A stretch of DNA of 25,468 nucleotides from the NCBI GenBank assembly GCA_025462785.1, contig JAOAPG010000156.1, forward strand, positions 1-25,468. The letters are read 5' to 3'. Source of the DNA: Acidobacteriaceae bacterium. Lineage in GTDB: Bacteria > Acidobacteriota > Terriglobia > Terriglobales > Acidobacteriaceae. The translations under genes were made by a program, and so were the position numbers. The notes below the pieces were generated by a model. The model saw only the letters and a list, made by a program, of their open reading frames with translations. It was not told the origin of the DNA and searched no databases. Of the stretch, positions 8,326-16,634 are shown in pieces (the first letter of the stretch is position 1; each line of letters opens with the position of its first letter).

Positions 8326-9582
8326 ATGCACCTCCCCTATCTTGCGACAATTCTAATTTGGACAATCTCCCTCATCAGCATTTTCTTAATGCTCGTAAGA
8401 CCACGTGGCATTGCTGAAGCGTACTGGGCATGTGGAGGTGCTCTGGTCCTCATCGTGGGCAGATTAATTTCTCTAAGTGCGGCTGGGCAGGCAGTTCGTG
8501 CTGGAATTGATGTTTATCTTTTTCTAACAGGAATGATGATCCTCGCGGAGCTGGCGCGAGAAGAAGGCGTCTTCGAATGGGTGGCGGATGTCGCCGCCTA
8601 TCACGCCAACGGTTCACAATCACGATTATTCTTGTTGATCTACATCACTGGGACAATCGTTACTGCATTGCTCTCCAATGATGCGACCGCAGTAGTCCTC
8701 ACCCCCGCAGTTTTGGCGGTCGTTCGGCGTGCAAACGTTGAACCGAAACCTTATCTTCTCGCGTGCGCTCTCATCGCAAATGCGGCCAGCTTCGTATTTC
8801 CAATTTCGAATCCTGCGAATCTCGTCGTCTTCGATCAGCACATGCCACCTCTGATGCAGTGGTTGCGAATTTTCATCTTGCCCTCGGTTGTATCCGTCGT
8901 GGTTACTTTCCTATGTCTTCGCCTTGTGACACGAAATGAACTGCGTGGACAAGTTGCAGAGAACCTAAAGAAGGTCACACTATCCACCGAAGGAAAGCTC
9001 GCTCTTGTTGGATTGCTGATCGCCGCCGCGGCTCTCATCACGGCTTCCGCTCTCGGATTGCCTTTGGGTGCGCCGACTTGCGGAGCCGCGGTTTTCGCGA
9101 TGGTTGTGGTTATGTGGCGAGACCGCAAAGTTCCTCTACGAGTAATTCGCGGAGTATCGTGGGCGGTCTTACCACTGGTGGCGGGGCTGTTCGTGATTGT
9201 AGAAGCGCTTCAGAGCGCGGGCATGCTTCGCTTCGCGCTTTCGGGACTAGCTGCATTGACCCAAACATCGCAGCGGATCGCCGGCATCTCCGCTGGCTTC
9301 GCAGTAGCCGTACTGTCAAACGTGATGAACAATCTTCCTGTAGGACTCATCAGCGGCGTCGCATTACAGCATTCGCATCAGCTAGGCCCGGTTTCCGATG
9401 CAGTCCTAATAGGGGTTGATCTTGGACCAAACCTATCAGTGACGGGTTCCCTGGCGACAATTCTCTGGCTGATTGCACTCCGCCGCGAAAAAGTCGAAAT
9501 CACCGCGTGGGAGTTCCTGAAAATTGGCGCGATCGCGATGCCACTAGCTTTGCTACCAAGTTTACTGGTTTTGACGAACTGA
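8326..9582 (+). CDS. arsB: ArsB/NhaD-type anion permease (putative arsenite efflux membrane protein)
   Basis: This is a 418-residue polytopic membrane protein of the ion-transporter superfamily, close to ArsB in length (usually about 430) and motifs. About 10-12 hydrophobic segments span the whole sequence. Diagnostic stretches are FLTGMMILAELAREEGVFEW, LLSNDATAVVLTPAVLAVVR, NAASFVFPISNPANLVVF, NVMNNLPVGLISG and GVDLGPNLSVTGSLATILWL, the last being near-signature for ArsB. ArsB exports arsenite (and antimonite) across the inner membrane using the proton gradient, alone or with ArsA. No arsA, arsC, arsR or arsM gene is nearby, so the substrate is not confirmed; a related anion-permease role remains possible. 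The ATG start has only a weak ribosome site. The downstream neighbour is convergent, 9 bp away. Confidence 0.85.
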   Translation: MHLPYLATILIWTISLISIFLMLVRPRGIAEAYWACGGALVLIVGRLISLSAAGQAVRAGIDVYLFLTGMMILAELAREEGVFEWVADVAAYHANGSQSRLFLLIYITGTIVTALLSNDATAVVLTPAVLAVVRRANVEPKPYLLACALIANAASFVFPISNPANLVVFDQHMPPLMQWLRIFILPSVVSVVVTFLCLRLVTRNELRGQVAENLKKVTLSTEGKLALVGLLIAAAALITASALGLPLGAPTCGAAVFAMVVVMWRDRKVPLRVIRGVSWAVLPLVAGLFVIVEALQSAGMLRFALSGLAALTQTSQRIAGISAGFAVAVLSNVMNNLPVGLISGVALQHSHQLGPVSDAVLIGVDLGPNLSVTGSLATILWLIALRREKVEITAWEFLKIGAIAMPLALLPSLLVLTN

Positions 9583-9591
9583 GCACCCGGG

Positions 9592-10503
9592 TCAAACGTT
9601 CAAATTGCGAATATATTCGGCATCGACCTTCAAGGCCTCAAACGGCGGCATATCAAATTCTTCCTGCTCAACGAAGTAGTGCTGGATATTTCCCTTCTTA
9701 GCCGCCGCAAAAATTCTGTGATAGTCGATGGTTCCCCGCCCTAGTTCTGTTGACGGCGGCGGATTGAGCACCGTTGCTGGCCCGTTCAACTTAAAATCCT
9801 TAACGTGCAGTAATGAAATGCGGGTGGGATAACGTTTCAGATACTCTGCCGGATCCCGCCCTGCAACCGCGACCCAGCCGCAATCCATTTCAATCGTCAC
9901 GTTCTTAGGGTCGGTCAGGCGTAACAACTCTTCAAACGGAACTACGCCTTTTTCTTCGCGGAATTCCATCGTGTGGTTGTGATAGCCAAATTGCATCCCT
10001 TCAGTTTTGACCTTTTCGCCGATGCGGTTAAATTGCTCCGCATTCCATTTCCAATCGTCCAAATTGATATTCGCCGCGACATTCTTAAAATCGGCTCCAG
10101 CTTTGACTCGCGATGGGCTGAACGCAGGGGAGGAACAAATGATGTATTTCACTCCCACAGCTTTATTGAAGACAAGAATATCGTCCAGATGAGCTTCAAG
10201 ATCGGTTAAGGAATAATGGGCGCTCACGCAATTCAGTCCAGCCTTGCCCATGGCTGCCTTGACTTCGGCAGCCCTGTGGCCGAAATACCCCGCAGATTCA
10301 ACTTCCTTGTAACCAGCGGCGGCGACTTGTTGCAATGTGCCCTCATAGTCTTTTGCTATTTGAGCTCGCACCGAGTAGAGCTGTAACCCCAAGGGTAGAC
10401 CGAGAGGGTTGGCGTGCAGCATCGGAGCACTTTTCCAGATAGCTCCTACGGCAATCGCACCAGAGGCAGTCTTCAAAAAGTTTCTTCGTGAGATCGGAGT
10501 CAT
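9592..10503 (-). CDS. Tat-exported sugar phosphate isomerase/epimerase-like TIM-barrel protein
   Basis: The product has 303 residues, with AGGAGG 8 nt before the ATG. The N-terminus carries a twin-arginine signal (SRRNFLK at residues 5-11, then ASGAIAVGAIW). The mature protein is a xylose-isomerase-like TIM barrel: LGLQLYSVRAQIAKDYEGTL, AGYKEVESAGYFG, then metal-site residues in GYHNHTMEF (His175/His177), TIEMDCGW (Glu205, Asp207), LLHVKDFK (His233, Asp236) and YFVEQEEF (Glu279). The intact acidic/histidine set argues for an active metal-dependent isomerase or epimerase. Such Tat-exported members are common in acidobacteria and planctomycetes and are thought to act on sugars outside the cytoplasm; the substrate is unknown. 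The gene is divergent from the VIT1-like transporter, sharing a 194-bp promoter region with it. Confidence 0.87.
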   Translation of the reverse strand: MTPISRRNFLKTASGAIAVGAIWKSAPMLHANPLGLPLGLQLYSVRAQIAKDYEGTLQQVAAAGYKEVESAGYFGHRAAEVKAAMGKAGLNCVSAHYSLTDLEAHLDDILVFNKAVGVKYIICSSPAFSPSRVKAGADFKNVAANINLDDWKWNAEQFNRIGEKVKTEGMQFGYHNHTMEFREEKGVVPFEELLRLTDPKNVTIEMDCGWVAVAGRDPAEYLKRYPTRISLLHVKDFKLNGPATVLNPPPSTELGRGTIDYHRIFAAAKKGNIQHYFVEQEEFDMPPFEALKVDAEYIRNLNV

Positions 10504-10697
10504 CGCAGCATCCTCCTATGAGTCTGAAGTAATACGAAACCGCAATCGCTGATTCTCTTCGTTTCTGGCGCAGACCGCAACAGCTTTATTGAAAGAGATT
10601 ATTGGTCTAAGGTCCACAACGTGTTTGACAGTCGATTCAACTGGCGAAACAGGGCGAAGATGGTTTACCGTGTGCTTTCCATCTCCGGAGGCAAAAG

Positions 10698-11393
10698 TTG
10701 GCTCGCATAAGGCACGTCGAAAAGCATTTCACTTCCAGTAATTTCGTGCGCGACATTGTCATCGGAATGTCAGACGGACTTACTGTTCCTTTCGCATTGG
10801 CGGCTGGACTTTCTGGGGCCGTACAGAATACCCGCCTCATCGTGGTGGGAGGATTGGCAGAAATTGCCGCCGGCTCGATTGCCATGGGCCTTGGCGGATA
10901 TCTCGCAGCTCGAGGCGATGCTGAGCATTACGAACAAGAGCGGGCGCGAGAAGAGCGGGAGATCGTGGAGATTCCGGAAGAAGAGAAGGCCGAAGTAAGC
11001 AAAGTTTTCGAGGCTTATGGACTTACGAAAAACCAGAGTACTCCTGTAGTGCAGGCCCTTAGTGAAAATCCAAAGGCTTGGGTCGATTTCATGATGCGTT
11101 ACGAACTCGGTCTCGAAGAACCCGATCCAGGACGAGCTGTGAGCAGCGCATCAACCATAGCCCTGTCCTACGTCGCTGGAGGACTGATTCCGCTATCGCC
11201 TTATATATTGCTGGGGAATGCAGCGCTCGGGCTAAAGCTTTCGGCAGTGGTGACTTTGGCGGCGCTGGGGATTTTTGGCTACATGAAGGGACGTTTCACA
11301 GGAACGGGACCGCTACGGAGTGCTACTCAAACAATGGTGATTGGCGGCCTAGCAGCTGCAGCAGCGTTTGTGCTTGCAAAGCTTATTTCATAA
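10698..11393 (+). CDS. VIT1/CCC1 family transporter (putative Fe/Mn transporter)
   Basis: A perfect GGAGG (10686-10690) 7 nt before TTG 10698 fixes the start. The 231-residue protein shows the VIT1/CCC1 pattern. FVRDIVIGMSDGLTVPFALA and AEIAAGSIAMGLGGYLAARG form the first two membrane helices with the metal-site region. A long charged cytoplasmic insert (about residues 75-135) is rich in glutamate, with EREIVEIPEEEKAEV carrying the likely metal-binding acidic residues. Then VSSASTIALSYVAGGLIPLS and two more hydrophobic segments lead to the end. The family moves Fe2+ or Mn2+ out of the cytoplasm in exchange for protons. There is no ferritin-like N-terminal fusion. A hairpin followed by T-rich sequence lies directly after the stop. 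The family is sure, the metal is not. Confidence 0.9.
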   Translation: MARIRHVEKHFTSSNFVRDIVIGMSDGLTVPFALAAGLSGAVQNTRLIVVGGLAEIAAGSIAMGLGGYLAARGDAEHYEQERAREEREIVEIPEEEKAEVSKVFEAYGLTKNQSTPVVQALSENPKAWVDFMMRYELGLEEPDPGRAVSSASTIALSYVAGGLIPLSPYILLGNAALGLKLSAVVTLAALGIFGYMKGRFTGTGPLRSATQTMVIGGLAAAAAFVLAKLIS

Positions 11394-11397
11394 CAAT

Positions 11398-11429
11398 GAA
11401 GCGGTAGACTTGGACGCTTCTTTATTCTT
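11398..11429 (+). terminator. Possible rho-independent terminator after the VIT1-like gene
   Basis: GAAGCG (11398-11403) pairs with CGCTTC (11415-11420) across an 11-base loop and is followed by TTTATTCTT. It starts 5 bases after the stop codon. The stem is short and the loop large, so strength is uncertain. Confidence 0.4.
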
Positions 11430-11446
11430 CACGCATAATTGAATCC

Positions 11447-11881
11447 GTGACTCGCAAATATTTTCTGTTCTCATTTTTCGCTTGCGCCTTAGTAGTGATC
11501 TACCCATCATTTGCTTTCGCTAGGTCAAGAACTGCCGCCTCGTCCATTGCGGATCAAGAATATGTCTCGGCCCTCGGCGGAGCGAACAATTTCTTGCACG
11601 CATGGCAATCACAAGACCATGAAACCAGCCTTCCGATGCTGACGGAGAGGGCGAAACAAAATCTTTCGGAAGATCGCTTGCAGGATTTCTTCTCACCGGG
11701 TTCCTCGACGCAACGTTCGTATGAAATTTCTCGGGGCAAGAAATTAGCTGCCGGTCGTTTTGAGTTTCCGGTAGCGCTGTTTGAACTCAACTCAGCGCAT
11801 AAGTGGACGCATCCGCGATTTTCGCAAATAGTGATGCTAAAGACTGGCAAAGAAGAGTGGTCCGTGGATAAACTGCCTTAG
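11447..11881 (+). CDS. Small exported protein of unknown function, possibly NTF2-like
   Basis: The product has 144 residues and begins with GTG. The N-terminus is a clean signal peptide (KYFLFSFFACALVVIYPSFA, cleavage near FARS). The mature part has an alpha-helical start, NFLHAWQSQDHETSLPMLTE, and a later strand-rich region including RFEFPVALFEL and SQIVMLKTGKEEWSVDKLP. That order, with a helical work-load motif then strands ending in a tryptophan before a final valine-aspartate, resembles small NTF2/lumazine-type domains, but I cannot name a family. It lies 53 bp after the transporter, beyond a likely terminator, and 71 bp before fadN. The ribosome site is weak. Confidence 0.6.
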   Translation: MTRKYFLFSFFACALVVIYPSFAFARSRTAASSIADQEYVSALGGANNFLHAWQSQDHETSLPMLTERAKQNLSEDRLQDFFSPGSSTQRSYEISRGKKLAAGRFEFPVALFELNSAHKWTHPRFSQIVMLKTGKEEWSVDKLP

Positions 11882-11924
11882 CTCTTTTCTTTCGTCTTTT
11901 CCCGGCTGGATTTCGGCTCAATCT

Positions 11925-11938
11925 TTTTCTTAAGAAAA
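11925..11938. promoter_or_regulatory. 14-bp perfect palindrome upstream of the FadN-type gene
   Basis: TTTTCTTAAGAAAA is a perfect palindrome ending 14 bases before the ATG at 11953 and touching the AAAAGG that could serve as ribosome site. On RNA the stem could be lengthened by a U-G and a C-G pair. It could be an operator for a fatty-acid regulator or a weak translational hairpin. It does not match any consensus I can name. Confidence 0.3.
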
Positions 11939-11952
11939 GGTCGGTACCCTGA

Positions 11953-14376
11953 ATGAAACGCATTCACAAAGTGGCGATCCTCGGCGCTGGAACTATGGGC
12001 GCCCGTATCGCTGCTCATTTCGCTAATGCTGGAATTCCAAGCTATTTATTCGACATCGTGCCCTCCGGTGCGGTTGGCTCGGATCGGAATAAAGTTGCGG
12101 CTGCCGGACTAGACGCAGCCAAGAAATCAAAACCTGCTGCGTTCCTCGAGAGTTCGTTAGAGAATCTGGTGACTGTAGGCAATTTCGAAGATGACTTGAA
12201 ACGGCTGGCCGAAGTCGATTGGATCATCGAAGCGGTCGTTGAAAATTTGGGAATCAAGCGCAGCCTTTTGAAGCAGGTAGAAGCTGTCCGTAAGCCCGGG
12301 ACAATTATCACTACGAATACCAGCGGCCTTCCTGTAGCACAAATTGCGGAAGGCTTCTCCGACGATTTTGGGCGGTCATGGTTTGGGACGCATTTCTTTA
12401 ATCCGCCGCGCTACATGCGGCTGCTCGAACTGATCCCGACACTAGAAACTGATCGGGCTGCAATCGATGTCGTAGAAACTTTCTGTGACGTGCATCTCGG
12501 CAAGGGCGTGGTCTTCGCGAAAGACACGCCAAACTTCATCGGCAATCGCATCGGAACTTTTTCTGTTCTGAATGTGATACGCCTCATGCAAGAGATGGAT
12601 CTCTCAATCGAAGATGTTGACGCGCTCACGGGACAGATCGTTGGCTGGCCGCGTTCGGCAACCTTCCGCACCATTGATTTGGTCGGTCTGGACATATTGG
12701 GCCATGTTGTCTCAAACATGACGCAGAACGTGCATGACGAACGCAGCGATCTCAAGTTGCCCGATTTCTTCCGTCAGATGCTTGATCGCAAATGGCTGGG
12801 TGACAAGACCAAACGTGGTTTCTACAAGAAAGCTAAAGGTGGGGACGGAAAAGAGGACGAACGTTTAGCACTGGACTGGAAGACGCTCGAATACCATCCG
12901 CGTCAAAAGCCGAAATTCCCTGCCCTAGATATGGCGAAGAACGTGGACGATATCGGCTCGCGCCTTCGCATGCTCCTCGGACTTGAGATTAGCAGCCCGC
13001 AGAAGGACGATAGGGCGGGAATATTTCTCTGGGCAGCTCTGTCCGAACTGTGGACTTATTGTGCGAATCGCATTGGGGAAATTTCAGACTCTATCGTTGA
13101 GATTGATCGAGCTATGCGCCTCGGCTTTAACTGGGAACTTGGTCCGTTCGAACTCTGGGACGCGGCAGGGGTGGAACCGACCGTTGCACGCATGAAAAAA
13201 GAGGGACGCGGTATCTCTCCAAATGTTGAGAAGCTACTGGCGTCCGGCAAAAAGTCATGGTACTCGGAGGATTCTCAAGCTTCCTCTCGGCGGGCGTACT
13301 TTGACTTTGCTGCCTCCGATTACAAGCCTGAGATGAGTGCCCCGGGTGTATGGTCAGTCGGAGCCGCTAAAAAGTCCCAGGGCGTAGTGAAGAAAAATTC
13401 CAGCGCGTCTTTGGTTGATCTTGGTGATGGAGTGGCTTGCATTGAGTTCCATTCAAAGATGAACTCCATCGGAAGCGATATTGTTCAGCTCATCTCGCAG
13501 ACGCTTAAGGCGGGTGGGCCAGGCGATCAGTTCGAAGCTTTCGTGATCACAAATGACGCGACGAATTTTTCGGTAGGCGCGAATCTCATGTTGCTGCTCA
13601 TGTCCATTCAGGAAGAAGAATGGGACGACGTTGATTTCGCCATTCGGACCTTCCAGACCATGACGCAGGCGATCAAGTTCTCGCCTAAGCCGGTCGTCGT
13701 CGCACCATTTGGTCTCACGCTTGGCGGTGGAACCGAGATTTCTCTGCATGCTCCTGCACTTCAGCCGCATGCTGAGCTTTATATGGGATTGGTCGAAGTC
13801 GGAGTGGGATTACTGCCAGGAGCTGGCGGCTGCAAAGAAATGCTGCTCCGCGCCGTGGACAGCGCGAGCTCGATTCGCCCGGGCGGACGTGGAGAATCCG
13901 TCGAACTCATGGAGGCGATGAAGAAGGCTTTTGAGACGATCGCTACAGCAAAGGTTGCGACATCTGCGCAAGAAGCGCGCGGGCTGGGTTTTTTGCGAAG
14001 TTCTGATCGGATAACGATGAACCGGGAACGTGTTTTAACCGATGCAAAGGCGAGAGCGCTGGAAATGGTAAGGGCGGGATATGAGCCTCCCCAGCCGCGT
14101 ACGAATGTTCCCACACCTGGAGAAAATATTCTTGCAGCGCTGAAGATGGGGATTCACTTGATGCGGCAGGGTGAATACATCACGGAGTACGAAGTGAAGA
14201 TTGGAATCAAAGTCGCCGAGGTGCTGTGCGGCGGAAATGTGACTCCAGGAACATCAGTAAGCGAGCAATACCTTCTCGACCTGGAGCGTGAAGGATTCAA
14301 GTCCCTCTGCGGAGAAAAGAAAACGCAGGAAAGAATTCAGTACACATTGAAGACGGGCAAGACTCTGAGAAATTAA
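11953..14376 (+). CDS. fadN: FadN-type 3-hydroxyacyl-CoA dehydrogenase / enoyl-CoA hydratase
   Basis: An 807-residue multifunctional beta-oxidation enzyme with dehydrogenase first and hydratase last, the order of Bacillus FadN rather than of E. coli FadB. The NAD site is AILGAGTMGARIAAHFANAG (about 8-27). The catalytic-histidine region is THFFNPPRYMRLLELIP (about 146-162), followed by KDTPNFIGNRIG. Two C-terminal dehydrogenase domains follow (GQIVGWPRSATFRTIDLVG and MRLGFNWELGPFELWDAAG). The hydratase part (about 490-700) contains NFSVGANL, the oxyanion and Glu stretch LGGGTEISL, and the second Glu in GLVEVGVGLLPGAGG, so both hydratase glutamates are kept. It should hydrate 2-enoyl-CoA and oxidise 3-hydroxyacyl-CoA in the cytoplasm. 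The usual thiolase (FadA) and acyl-CoA dehydrogenase (FadE) partners are not next to it here. The ATG has only a distant purine tract. Confidence 0.92.
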   Translation: MKRIHKVAILGAGTMGARIAAHFANAGIPSYLFDIVPSGAVGSDRNKVAAAGLDAAKKSKPAAFLESSLENLVTVGNFEDDLKRLAEVDWIIEAVVENLGIKRSLLKQVEAVRKPGTIITTNTSGLPVAQIAEGFSDDFGRSWFGTHFFNPPRYMRLLELIPTLETDRAAIDVVETFCDVHLGKGVVFAKDTPNFIGNRIGTFSVLNVIRLMQEMDLSIEDVDALTGQIVGWPRSATFRTIDLVGLDILGHVVSNMTQNVHDERSDLKLPDFFRQMLDRKWLGDKTKRGFYKKAKGGDGKEDERLALDWKTLEYHPRQKPKFPALDMAKNVDDIGSRLRMLLGLEISSPQKDDRAGIFLWAALSELWTYCANRIGEISDSIVEIDRAMRLGFNWELGPFELWDAAGVEPTVARMKKEGRGISPNVEKLLASGKKSWYSEDSQASSRRAYFDFAASDYKPEMSAPGVWSVGAAKKSQGVVKKNSSASLVDLGDGVACIEFHSKMNSIGSDIVQLISQTLKAGGPGDQFEAFVITNDATNFSVGANLMLLLMSIQEEEWDDVDFAIRTFQTMTQAIKFSPKPVVVAPFGLTLGGGTEISLHAPALQPHAELYMGLVEVGVGLLPGAGGCKEMLLRAVDSASSIRPGGRGESVELMEAMKKAFETIATAKVATSAQEARGLGFLRSSDRITMNRERVLTDAKARALEMVRAGYEPPQPRTNVPTPGENILAALKMGIHLMRQGEYITEYEVKIGIKVAEVLCGGNVTPGTSVSEQYLLDLEREGFKSLCGEKKTQERIQYTLKTGKTLRN

Positions 14377-14429
14377 AAAGCTCAGTGGTATTCCGAGCAG
14401 TCGGATTATTCATTTTTGGAGGCGTTCCC

Positions 14430-16562
14430 TTGCGATTCGCCACTCTGGTTTTATTCGTCTGCGCACTTGCTACCTCCCCAATCTACTGCCAAGATAAGTC
14501 GATGACCGCTACAACAAGTGCAGTCTCTTCCCCTTCCAACGCTGTCACTGAACCCGCATGGATGAACGATTCCAAAGCAAAGCTAGAACGCGAGCTCGTG
14601 GCGAAATATGGCGAGCAACAAAGATCTCGCGCGGAACAAGGCTTACGGCAGGTGGCTGAATTTTGGCGCGCCGAAGACGGGGATGCTGCTTCGTTCGAAG
14701 AATTCGTTTCCGCGAATTTTGCCGGTGACCAAGCTACCCTCGATACCATGTTCAGTCGATTCGAGAGTCTCCTTGAGCAGCTTGATGGCCACATGCACGA
14801 AATCAATCGCGAGTTCCGGCAGCAACTGGATCTTGACGGAGGCCCGATCCTGCCGTTTGACGAAGCATTTGGCGGATACGATCCGTCCGCGCATGTGATC
14901 GACGATTTCTTCCAAAATAAACTCGCCTTCACTGCGTTGCTGAATTTTCCGCTCACCACTCTTGACGAACGCCTCAAGAACGGCCCGGCCTGGAGCCGTC
15001 GCCAATGGGCCGAGGTCCGGCTTGCAGATCGATTTTCGAAACGCGTACCTGCCGATGTGAATCTCGGAATCGCTCAGGCTGACGCAGAGGCAGGTCGCTA
15101 CATTTCCGAGTACAACATCTGGATGTACCACCTCCTTGATACCCAGGGTCAACGCTTGTTTCCGCCAAAGATGCGGTTGCTCAGCCACTGGAATCTGCGT
15201 GATGAAATCAAGTCTGATTATGCAGACTCGCAGAATGGCCTGGCGAAACAAAGGATGATTCGACAAGTAATGGAGCGCATCGTCACACAGACCATTCCGG
15301 AAGATGTAATCAACAATCCGAGCGTCGATTGGAATCCGTATACAAATAATGTTGTCTCCGCGACGGCACAAGATTCAGAGTTGCCTAAGCTGGCCCAAGT
15401 CGCAGCTCTGAACAATGTGCGCGAACCTGATACCCGCTATGCAATGTTGCTGAAAACATTCGTCGCTTCAAAGAAAGCTGATCCATATTCTCCGACTGCT
15501 CCAACCCTCATTGCCCGCCGCTTTGACGAAGACCGCGAAATTCCAGAGGAGCGTGTCAAAGCGATGCTGGAACAAGTTGTGACTTCTCCGCTAGCACAAC
15601 AAACAGCCAAACTGATCGAAACTCGACTGGGACGCCCTCTTGAGCCATTCGATATTTGGTACAGCGGCTTTCGACCGGGCAGCAAATACAGCGAAGCTGA
15701 ACTGGACGCCATGGTTAGCAAACGATATCCAACAGCTGAGGCTTACCAGAAAGACATTCCGAATCTGCTGATGAAGCTTGGCTTTCCTCCAGAGCGGGCG
15801 AATTACATTGCCCAACATGTCGTCGTCGATCCGGCACGAGGAGCTGGTCACGCAATGGGCGCGGGAATGCGTTCCGCCAACGCTCATTTACGCACCAGGG
15901 TCGAAAAGAACGGCATGAACTATAAAGGCTTTAACATTGGTGTCCATGAGATGGGTCACAATGTTGAGCAAACATTCTCATTGAACGACGTAGATCACAC
16001 ATTGCTGCAAGGAGTACCGAACACGGCGTTCACAGAAGCTTTAGCTTTCGTTTTCCAAGGGCACGATCTCGAGCTTCTCGGGCTTCCCGCTCCAGACGCG
16101 AGAAGCGAAGCGGAAAGAACTCTGAACGACTTTTGGGCGACTTATGAAATTTCGGGAGTTGCGCTCGTCGATATGGCCGTCTGGCATTGGATGTACGACC
16201 ATCCGCAAGGAACTCCAGCGCAGCTCAATGAGGCCACGGTGCAAATTGCCAAAGACATTTGGAACCGCTACTACGCGCCGGTTTTTCACAAGAATGACGT
16301 TGTGCTACTCGGGGTTTATTCGCACATGATCGATTCATTCCTCTATTTGCCTGATTACCCCATTGGCCACCTTATTGCTTTTCAGATCGAAGAACAGATG
16401 GGGAAGGCGGGCAGCATCGGACCGGAATTCGAGCGCATGGCTAAAATGGGGCGCGTTACTCCTGACCTCTGGATGAAAAATGCCACGGGACGCCCCGTCG
16501 GGGCAGAAGCTCTGCTCAACGCAACCGAGCGATCCTTGGCAACATTAACAACAATGCAGTAA
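14430..16562 (+). CDS. Large exported zinc metallopeptidase-like protein (HEMGH, M3-like)
   Basis: I choose TTG 14430 because GGAGG (14418-14422) stands 7 nt upstream and the protein then opens with a compact signal peptide (LRFATLVLFVCALATSPIYC). A GTG at 14385 gives 15 odd extra residues. The 710-residue product is mostly helical and polar. Near residue 506 it has HEMGH, a HExxH zinc site, and 30 residues after its first His comes FTEALAFVF with Glu536 as a likely third ligand, the gluzincin arrangement seen in M3/M2-type peptidases. LEPFDIWYSGFRPGSKY also recalls that group. It is therefore probably an exported peptidase acting in the periplasm or outside. Closest family membership cannot be fixed by eye. 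It begins 53 bp after fadN on the same strand, so read-through is possible, but I see no functional link. Confidence 0.78.
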   Translation: MRFATLVLFVCALATSPIYCQDKSMTATTSAVSSPSNAVTEPAWMNDSKAKLERELVAKYGEQQRSRAEQGLRQVAEFWRAEDGDAASFEEFVSANFAGDQATLDTMFSRFESLLEQLDGHMHEINREFRQQLDLDGGPILPFDEAFGGYDPSAHVIDDFFQNKLAFTALLNFPLTTLDERLKNGPAWSRRQWAEVRLADRFSKRVPADVNLGIAQADAEAGRYISEYNIWMYHLLDTQGQRLFPPKMRLLSHWNLRDEIKSDYADSQNGLAKQRMIRQVMERIVTQTIPEDVINNPSVDWNPYTNNVVSATAQDSELPKLAQVAALNNVREPDTRYAMLLKTFVASKKADPYSPTAPTLIARRFDEDREIPEERVKAMLEQVVTSPLAQQTAKLIETRLGRPLEPFDIWYSGFRPGSKYSEAELDAMVSKRYPTAEAYQKDIPNLLMKLGFPPERANYIAQHVVVDPARGAGHAMGAGMRSANAHLRTRVEKNGMNYKGFNIGVHEMGHNVEQTFSLNDVDHTLLQGVPNTAFTEALAFVFQGHDLELLGLPAPDARSEAERTLNDFWATYEISGVALVDMAVWHWMYDHPQGTPAQLNEATVQIAKDIWNRYYAPVFHKNDVVLLGVYSHMIDSFLYLPDYPIGHLIAFQIEEQMGKAGSIGPEFERMAKMGRVTPDLWMKNATGRPVGAEALLNATERSLATLTTMQ

Positions 16563-16634
16563 TTCAGACCTGCCCGTATTCAGAATTACCTCGGTAACTT
16601 GATGGTGCCCATTGGGGTACCTACCATCATACCT

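Noticed and set aside
10620..10660. TTGACA at 10625-10630 as a promoter for the VIT1-like gene
   Set aside because: No acceptable -10 box at 16-18 bp spacing.
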